From: Arthrobacter_E sp044748305
GTDB lineage: Bacteria; Actinomycetota; Actinomycetes; Actinomycetales; Micrococcaceae
NCBI RefSeq assembly: GCF_044748305.1
Contig: NZ_JBIVFT010000009.1
Coordinates: forward strand, 62,001 to 126,000
Reading direction: 5' to 3'
DNA length: 64,000 bases
Under the pieces are notes generated by a model, which saw only the letters and a list, made by a program, of their open reading frames with translations, had not been told where the DNA came from and searched no databases. A program made the position numbers and the translations under genes. Every line of letters begins with the position of its first letter. The stretch's first letter is position 1. Shown here piece by piece: positions 58,984-64,000 of the stretch.

Positions 58984-60573
58984 GTGAGCATGACCATCCC
59001 TTCCCCGTCCTCAGCTGTTCCCGGTGCCCAGGATTCCGACACTTTGGATTCCGACGTCCAGGATCCCGGTGCCGCGCCGTCGTCGAGTCCGCGCACCTAT
59101 CAGGTGAGGACCTTCGGCTGTCAGATGAACGTTCACGACTCTGAGAGGATGTCGGGCCTTCTGGAGGACGCGGGAATGGTCCCCGTGACGGAGGGGCTGG
59201 CCGATGTGATCGTGTTCAACACCTGCGCCGTGCGCGAGAACGCGGACAACAAGCTCTACGGCCACCTCGGCCAGCTTGCGCCCCTCAAGGAGAAGAATCC
59301 GGAGCTCCAGATCGCAGTGGGCGGGTGCCTCGCCCAGAAGGACCGCGAGACGATCCTGCAGAAGGCGCCCTGGGTCGACGCGGTGTTCGGAACGCACAAC
59401 GTCGGTTCTCTGCCGGCGCTGCTCGAAAGGGCCCGGCACAACTCCGCTGCGCAGCTGGAGATCCTCGAATCACTCGACGTCTTTCCATCGACGCTGCCGA
59501 CGAAACGGGACTCGGTCTACTCCGGGTGGGTGTCCATCAGTGTCGGATGCAACAACACCTGTACTTTCTGCATCGTGCCCTCCCTCAGGGGCAAGGAACG
59601 CGACAGGCGACCGGGGGAGATCCTTGCGGAGATCCAGGCTTTGGTGGACGACGGCGCCATCGAGGTCACCTTGCTCGGTCAGAACGTGAACTCCTATGGC
59701 GTCGAATTCGGTGACCGGCAGGCGTTCAGCAAGCTGCTGCGGGCCTGTGGCCAGATCGAGGGCCTGGAACGGGTGCGTTTCACCAGTCCGCATCCCGCAG
59801 CATTCACCGACGATGTCATCGACGCGATGGCCGAGACACCCAATGTGATGCCCCAGCTGCACATGCCGCTGCAATCCGGCTCCGACAAGGTGCTCAAGGA
59901 CATGCGCCGTTCCTACCGTTCCACGCGCTTCCTCGGCATTCTGGACAAGGTCCGTGAACGCATCCCGAACGCTGCGATCTCGACAGACATCATCGTCGGC
60001 TTCCCCGGGGAGACCGAAGAGGACTTCCAAGCGACCCTCGACGTGGTGGAGCAGTCGCGGTTCGCCACCGCATTCACCTTCCAGTACTCCAAGCGTCCAG
60101 GGACCCCGGCGGCGGAGCTCCCGGAACAGCTTCCCAAGGCGGTGGTGCAGGAACGATACGAGCGTCTGGTCGCGTTGCAGGACCGGATCGCTGCCGAGGA
60201 GAACGCCAAGCAGGTGGGCCGGGAAGTGGAGGTCCTGGTGACCGCCCAGAGCGGCCGCAAGGCTGAACAGACGCACCGGCTCAGCGGCCGTTCCAAGGAC
60301 CAGCGCTTGGTCCACTTCAGTGTTCCTGAGGGAGCCGAGACGCCGCGTCCGGGCGATCTCGTGACGGTCACGATCACTGAGGCTGCGGCTTTCCATCTGG
60401 TCGCCGACCCGGGGTCGCCGGAGGAGTACACCGTGCGCCGCTCACGGGCAGGAGATGCCTGGGACCGTTCGCAGGCGGAGTCCTGCGGTGTGCCCGGACC
60501 GGGCACCGCTGGGACCGTGCCAGGCAAGGGCGTGCTGCTCGGCATGCCCAAGCTGCCGGCCCCCGTTCGATGA
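58984..60573 (+). CDS. miaB: tRNA-2-methylthio-N6-dimethylallyladenosine synthase
   Basis: A 529-residue methylthiotransferase. The N-terminal domain has its auxiliary cluster cysteines in TFGCQMNVHDSE, FNTCAVRENA and VGGCLAQK. The radical SAM motif is CNNTCTFC at about residues 189-196. A TRAM domain lies near residues 410-475. The last 50 residues are a variable tail. It adds the methylthio group to i6A37 of tRNAs, after MiaA, which is encoded next. GTG start fixed by the -10 box; an ATG lies two codons later. Confidence 0.95.
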   Translation: MSMTIPSPSSAVPGAQDSDTLDSDVQDPGAAPSSSPRTYQVRTFGCQMNVHDSERMSGLLEDAGMVPVTEGLADVIVFNTCAVRENADNKLYGHLGQLAPLKEKNPELQIAVGGCLAQKDRETILQKAPWVDAVFGTHNVGSLPALLERARHNSAAQLEILESLDVFPSTLPTKRDSVYSGWVSISVGCNNTCTFCIVPSLRGKERDRRPGEILAEIQALVDDGAIEVTLLGQNVNSYGVEFGDRQAFSKLLRACGQIEGLERVRFTSPHPAAFTDDVIDAMAETPNVMPQLHMPLQSGSDKVLKDMRRSYRSTRFLGILDKVRERIPNAAISTDIIVGFPGETEEDFQATLDVVEQSRFATAFTFQYSKRPGTPAAELPEQLPKAVVQERYERLVALQDRIAAEENAKQVGREVEVLVTAQSGRKAEQTHRLSGRSKDQRLVHFSVPEGAETPRPGDLVTVTITEAAAFHLVADPGSPEEYTVRRSRAGDAWDRSQAESCGVPGPGTAGTVPGKGVLLGMPKLPAPVR

Positions 60574-60603
60574 CCCTGGACACCACGCACGGCAGGGGCA
60601 GGG

Positions 60604-61545
60604 GTGCCTCCGAACCGGATGGCGGTTGCGATGCGTGAGGCTGCGCTGCTCCCGGTGCTCGCCGTCGTCGGAGCTACCGGGACCGGCAAGTCCGAACTGG
60701 GCCTGGGGCTCGCAGAGCGCTTGAACGGCGAGATCATCAATGCCGATGCGATGCAGTTCTACCGTGGCATGGACATCGGGACCGCGAAACTGAGTGAGGC
60801 CGAAAGGCGGGGCGTCCCGCATCACCTGCTGGATGTCCTGGACGTCACGGAAGAAGCCAGCGTCGCGGACTTCCAGGCCGAGGCGCGCGAGCTCATCAGG
60901 CAGATCAGGGACAGAGGACGGGTCCCCATCCTGGTGGGTGGCTCCGGCCTTTACCTCCGTGCCGCGCTGGACGTGCTCGAGTTCCCGGGCACGGACGCCG
61001 CGGTCCGCCGACGTCTCGAATCCGAAGCCGCTGAGCGCGGCTTGGCACCGCTACGGGAACGGCTGCACGCTGTCGACCCGATCAGCGCAGAGCGGTTGCA
61101 GGATGAACGCCGGGTGATCCGTGCCCTGGAGGTGTGGGAGGTTACGGGTCGTTCTTTCGGTTCTTTCATGCCTCAGCGGCAGTACCTTGAGCCTGCGATC
61201 CAGATCGGTCTGGAAGCTGACCGGGAGCTCTTGAAGGAGCGATTGGCGTTGCGTGTGCACCGCATGGTGGATCACGGGCTGGCCGATGAGGTGCGTCGCC
61301 TGGACGCTCAGGGACTCAGAGACGGCAAGACCGCGGGACGCGCGATCGGCTATGCGCAGTTCCTTGCGGCCCAGGACGGCCTGATGAGCGAGGCGGAAGC
61401 GGTGGCGGACACCGTCGTCGCCACGCGCAAGTTCGCCCGGCGACAGCTCACCTGGTTCCGGGCGGATCCGAGAATCCATTGGCTCGACTGGGCCGACCCG
61501 GAATTGCTGGAACACGCGTGCACGATACCCTTGGAGCATGACTGA
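60604..61545 (+). CDS. miaA: tRNA dimethylallyltransferase
   Basis: A 313-residue enzyme that isopentenylates A37. P-loop GATGTGKS lies near residue 23. NADAMQFYRGMDIGTAKL is the family signature. PHHLLDVLDVTEEASVADFQ and ARRQLTWFRAD complete it. The isoprenoid donor comes from the MEP pathway genes elsewhere in the window. GTG at 60604 gives the longest form; ATGs at 60619 and 60631 are alternatives, the last fitting the family best. The dapF promoter and start lie inside its 3' end. Confidence 0.93.
   Translation: MPPNRMAVAMREAALLPVLAVVGATGTGKSELGLGLAERLNGEIINADAMQFYRGMDIGTAKLSEAERRGVPHHLLDVLDVTEEASVADFQAEARELIRQIRDRGRVPILVGGSGLYLRAALDVLEFPGTDAAVRRRLESEAAERGLAPLRERLHAVDPISAERLQDERRVIRALEVWEVTGRSFGSFMPQRQYLEPAIQIGLEADRELLKERLALRVHRMVDHGLADEVRRLDAQGLRDGKTAGRAIGYAQFLAAQDGLMSEAEAVADTVVATRKFARRQLTWFRADPRIHWLDWADPELLEHACTIPLEHD
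61526..61531 (+). promoter_or_regulatory. -10 box of dapF (leaderless start) inside miaA
   Basis: TACCCT with exactly 6 nt to the ATG at 61538, which itself overlaps the last 8 bp of miaA. Confidence 0.55.
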
Positions 61546-62482
61546 AACCCTCGCCGCGCAGGCCTCCTCCCTTCTTCCCGGGCTCCGGGGACTGGACTTC
61601 GCCAAGGGCCACGGAACGGGCAATGACTTCGTGCTCGTGGCCGACCCCGAAGGTGAGCGGGATTTCAGTGCGGAGCAGGTGGCGGTGCTTTGCGATCGTC
61701 ACCAGGGGATCGGCTCCGACGGCCTGATCCGGGCCGTACCGTCCCATCTTCTGGCCGAGGGCCGGGTCCTTCAGGAGCTTGAGCCCGAGGCCGAATGGTT
61801 CATGGACTACCGCAACAATGACGGCTCGATCGCGGAGATGTGCGGCAACGGGGTGCGGGTCTTCGTCCACTTCCTCCTGGAGTCGTCCCTCGTGGAACTG
61901 CCGGAGGGCGGGAGCCTGAAGATCGGCACCAGGGGCGGCGTGAAGGTCGTCACGCGCGTGCCTGGCGGCTACGCCGTCGACATGGGCCCGTGGGGGTTCA
62001 TCCACCCGGCGGAGGCGGCCGAACGGGCCATGGATTCAATCGTCACCACCCGGGGCCTTGAAGGAGAACGCCCGGCTCTTTCCATCACGATGGGCAATCC
62101 GCACACCGTTCTCGCGCTGGCCGGTCTCGATGAACTCGAGGCCCTGCCGCTCACTGAGGTCCCCACGGTCCATCCGCTGCCGCCTAACGGCACCAATGTC
62201 GAGTTCGTGGTTCCTTCCGAGCCTCTCGTGCAGGACGGCGTCGGGCACATCACCCTGCGCGTCCATGAGCGCGGCGTGGGGGAGACCCAGTCCTGCGGCA
62301 CCGGAGCCTGCGCCGCTGCGGCGGCGATCCGCTACTGGGCCGGCACGAGCGCTCCCGCCCAGTGGCAGGTGGCCGTGCCCGGCGGCGTCGTCGGGGTGAC
62401 CTTCCTTCCGGCCTCCGACGACGGCGAGCACGTCGTCCTCAGCGGCCCCGCCGTCCTGGTCGCGCGGGGCACTCTGGCGTAG
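61538..62482 (+). CDS. dapF: Diaminopimelate epimerase
   Basis: A 314-residue epimerase turning L,L- to meso-diaminopimelate. The two catalytic cysteines are in EMCGNGVRVF and SCGTGACAAA. The substrate loop HGTGNDFVLVA is at the N terminus. Length is at the long end for the family because of insertions typical of actinobacteria. It completes the DAP genes of this window (dapA, dapB). It converges with the RsmC-like gene with a 7 bp gap. Confidence 0.95.
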   Translation: MTETLAAQASSLLPGLRGLDFAKGHGTGNDFVLVADPEGERDFSAEQVAVLCDRHQGIGSDGLIRAVPSHLLAEGRVLQELEPEAEWFMDYRNNDGSIAEMCGNGVRVFVHFLLESSLVELPEGGSLKIGTRGGVKVVTRVPGGYAVDMGPWGFIHPAEAAERAMDSIVTTRGLEGERPALSITMGNPHTVLALAGLDELEALPLTEVPTVHPLPPNGTNVEFVVPSEPLVQDGVGHITLRVHERGVGETQSCGTGACAAAAAIRYWAGTSAPAQWQVAVPGGVVGVTFLPASDDGEHVVLSGPAVLVARGTLA

Positions 62483-62489
62483 CCGGCGC

Positions 62490-63101
62490 TCAGCGTGCGC
62501 GCTGGACGTGCAGGATGCGGAAGGATTTCGCCGTCGAGAAACGGGATACGCCGAAGTCTGCGGGGAGAGCGTCGGCCAGCCACTTCTGCAGCGAATCAGA
62601 GCCGAGGTTCTTCTGAACCACCAGGTAGGCCTCGCCGCCCGGAGTGAGCCGGGGAAGCCAGTGCAGCAACAGCTCGTGCAGTTCGTTCTTGCCGATCCGG
62701 ATCGGTGGGTTGGACCAGATCAGATCGAAACCGAGCGCAGGGTCCACATCCTCGGGACGGACCGCCGTGACGTTGCCCAGGCCGAGCAGGCCGGCGTTCT
62801 CCTGGGTCAGGGCCACACAGCGCTGATTGACGTCCACCGCGGTGACGTGTGCGGCCGGTGACTTGAGCGCGAGGGTCAGGGCGATCGGTCCCCATCCGCA
62901 GCCGATGTCGAGGAAAGAACCGTCGGCGGCGGGTTCCGGGGCCCCGGCCAGCAGCACGGCCGTGCCCTTGTCGACACCATCAGGGTTGAAGATGCCCGTG
63001 GACGTCCGGAGTGAGCGGTCCTGACCGTCGAGATGTACCCGGAGGTCCTTCCGGACGAACTCGCCGGCGGGCTCGCTGCTGAAATAGTGTGCGGACTCCA
63101 T
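62490..63101 (-). CDS. RsmC-like class I methyltransferase
   Basis: A 203-residue SAM-dependent methyltransferase. The SAM motif is LDIGCGWGPIALTLALK, and the catalytic NPPI motif in WSNPPIRIGKNELHELLLHW marks the N2-guanine rRNA methyltransferase type (RsmC/RlmG). It has only the C-terminal catalytic half of the E. coli enzyme, as usual in Gram-positive bacteria. Its probable target is G1207-like 16S rRNA, but this is inferred. Start fixed by a TAGGCT box 7 nt upstream. Confidence 0.88.
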   Translation of the reverse strand: MESAHYFSSEPAGEFVRKDLRVHLDGQDRSLRTSTGIFNPDGVDKGTAVLLAGAPEPAADGSFLDIGCGWGPIALTLALKSPAAHVTAVDVNQRCVALTQENAGLLGLGNVTAVRPEDVDPALGFDLIWSNPPIRIGKNELHELLLHWLPRLTPGGEAYLVVQKNLGSDSLQKWLADALPADFGVSRFSTAKSFRILHVQRAR

Positions 63102-63108
63102 GGATTCA

Positions 63109-63114
63109 AGCCTA
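63109..63114 (-). promoter_or_regulatory. -10 box of the RsmC-like gene (leaderless start)
   Basis: TAGGCT on the minus strand, 7 nt before the ATG at 63101. Confidence 0.45.
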
Positions 63115-63463
63115 ATGTGTGAGACGCCCGGTGCGAGCCCGGTTGGCCGGGGACCCGGCCTGCCATGGCCGCTCGTCCGAGGGCCTCGTCCCGCCTGCTA
63201 TCATGGATGGATGCTGTCTTTCCTGTAATCGTGTCCCGGCCCGCGACCGAGAACCTCTGTTGAGGATTCCCGGACCACGCCCCGCGCCGGTAGACCTCCG
63301 CAAACCAGACCCTGGCGGTGCGGTATGACAGGAATCCCTCTCTGCGGTGAGATCACCTCGACGCTCCGGAGACGACTTCAGATCCCTGACGCACCCCTTC
63401 CCATCCCGTCCCACGATGTCGGAGCAGCCGACTAGCATGGGACTGAACGCTTTGAGGGAGACC
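63115..63463 (+). other. Gene-free leader region of hflX
   Basis: About 350 bp with no long reading frame. It holds TATCAT at 63199-63204, exactly 6 nt before a five-codon frame MLSFL-stop (63211-63228). A 36-codon frame without a good ribosome binding site spans 63325-63435. A second -10-like TAGCAT lies at 63433-63438. Short GC-rich hairpins are possible, for example CCGCA with TGCGG around 63298-63323. No clear intrinsic terminator is seen. Confidence 0.5.
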
Positions 63464-64000
63464 ATGACTGAAAACACTCATTCCGGTTCCGAGTTGAGCC
63501 CGGAGGAGATGCAAGCCGTCATCGAGCGCATCCTGGCCACCGAACAGGCCGACTCCGGGACCGACCGCGGCCGTGTGCTGGGCGGAAAAGCCCAGGCGCT
63601 GTCGGTGCTGGAGAAAGAACACAGCGAGTTCGACGGCGAGCAGCAGGAACTGGCGGAACGCCGTGCCCTGCGCCGCACCGCCGGGCTCTCCACGGAGCTC
63701 GAAGACGTCACCGAAGTCGAGTACCGGCAGCTGCGCCTGGAGCGCGTGGTGCTTGCAGGGCTCTGGACTGAAGGCACCTTGGCCGATGCGGAGAACTCCC
63801 TGCGGGAGCTCGCCGCACTGGCTGAGACGGCCGGTTCCGAAGTTCTGGACGGTCTCGTGCAGAAGCGCGCCAAGCCGGACCCCGGGACCTTCCTGGGTTC
63901 GGGCAAGGCTCTGGAGCTTCGGGACATCGTGATGGCCACCGGCGCGGACACCGTGGTGGTGGATTCAGAGCTGGCGCCGTCCCAGCGTCGTGCTCTGGAA
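63464..64000 (+). CDS. hflX: GTPase HflX, N-terminal part (runs off the window)
   Basis: The first 179 residues of HflX, open to the window end. The HflX N-terminal domain is clear: EVEYRQLRLERVVLAGLWTE, VQKRAKPDPGTFLGSGKALE and VVDSELAPSQRRALE. The GTPase domain lies beyond the edge. HflX splits stalled or hibernating ribosomes and is linked to macrolide tolerance in several bacteria. GGGAG lies shortly before the ATG. A long leader with a mini-ORF precedes it. Confidence 0.92.
   Translation, partial: MTENTHSGSELSPEEMQAVIERILATEQADSGTDRGRVLGGKAQALSVLEKEHSEFDGEQQELAERRALRRTAGLSTELEDVTEVEYRQLRLERVVLAGLWTEGTLADAENSLRELAALAETAGSEVLDGLVQKRAKPDPGTFLGSGKALELRDIVMATGADTVVVDSELAPSQRRALE

Noticed and set aside
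63119..63328. 69-codon plus-strand frame before hflX
   Set aside because: No ribosome binding site, unlikely composition, and it runs across the RsmC-like promoter and the proposed leader start.

Overview
This 64 kb window is a piece of a high-GC actinobacterial chromosome, most likely a Micrococcaceae member (Arthrobacter in the broad sense). The evidence is the uniformly GC-rich codon use, frequent GTG starts, TANNNT -10 boxes placed so close to start codons that many transcripts should be leaderless, and actinobacterial gene orders such as dxr-rip-ispG-GNAT, rimP-nusA-ylxR-infB-rbfA-truB, rpsO-pnp-M16 peptidase and recA-recX-miaB-miaA-dapF-hflX. The genus is an inference. I see no tRNA or rRNA gene, prophage, transposase, toxin-antitoxin pair or CRISPR array. 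Almost everything is core chromosome.

Region 1 (1-9.25 kb) is a branched-chain amino acid catabolic locus: the end of a branched-chain 2-oxoacid dehydrogenase E2, a divergent TetR regulator with a clear operator, both methylcrotonyl-CoA carboxylase subunits, an isovaleryl-CoA-type dehydrogenase, both subunits of a 3-oxoacid CoA-transferase, a MaoC hydratase and a CitE-like lyase. Together they can take leucine to acetyl-CoA and acetoacetate, and the MaoC/CitE pair resembles the mycobacterial pair that also handles itaconate. Region 2 (9.25-14.6 kb) holds the MEP isoprenoid genes dxr and ispG around a site-2 protease, a YciI protein and a GNAT enzyme. Region 3 (14.6-25.4 kb) is more variable: two lipoproteins, an autoregulated TetR/ABC-2 exporter operon, a 74-residue protein, proS, a TSUP transporter, an APH-like kinase, a VIT1 metal transporter with DtxR-type boxes, and a ferritin-like (DUF4439) protein next to a repeat-rich spacer.

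Region 4 (25.5-40.6 kb) is the transcription/translation block: rimP, nusA, ylxR, infB, rbfA, truB, ribF, rpsO, pnp and an M16 peptidase, with a DUF2252 gene on the other strand. Region 5 (40.7-46.7 kb) is molybdenum cofactor synthesis (moaD, moaA, moeA, moaC, mog, moaE) around a membrane-anchored sulfite-oxidase-family enzyme, probably one client of the cofactor. Region 6 (46.7-64 kb) has lysine/peptidoglycan genes (dapB, dapA, dapF), RNase J, FtsK, PgsA, PncC, ClgR, a MarR regulator, the SOS-controlled recA with recX, the tRNA modification pair miaB/miaA, an RsmC-like methyltransferase and the start of hflX.

The most unusual signals are not protein families. They are: (a) a relay of four tiny ATGA-linked reading frames between ylxR and infB; (b) a dispersed family of roughly 70 bp palindromes with shared half-sites at four places; (c) a 110 bp near-perfect palindrome between the M16 peptidase and moaD; (d) a promoter-proximal MLSFL mini-ORF about 250 nt upstream of hflX; (e) perfect palindromes upstream of dapA and truB; and (f) a repeated -10-to-start spacing of 6-7 nt at about fifteen genes.
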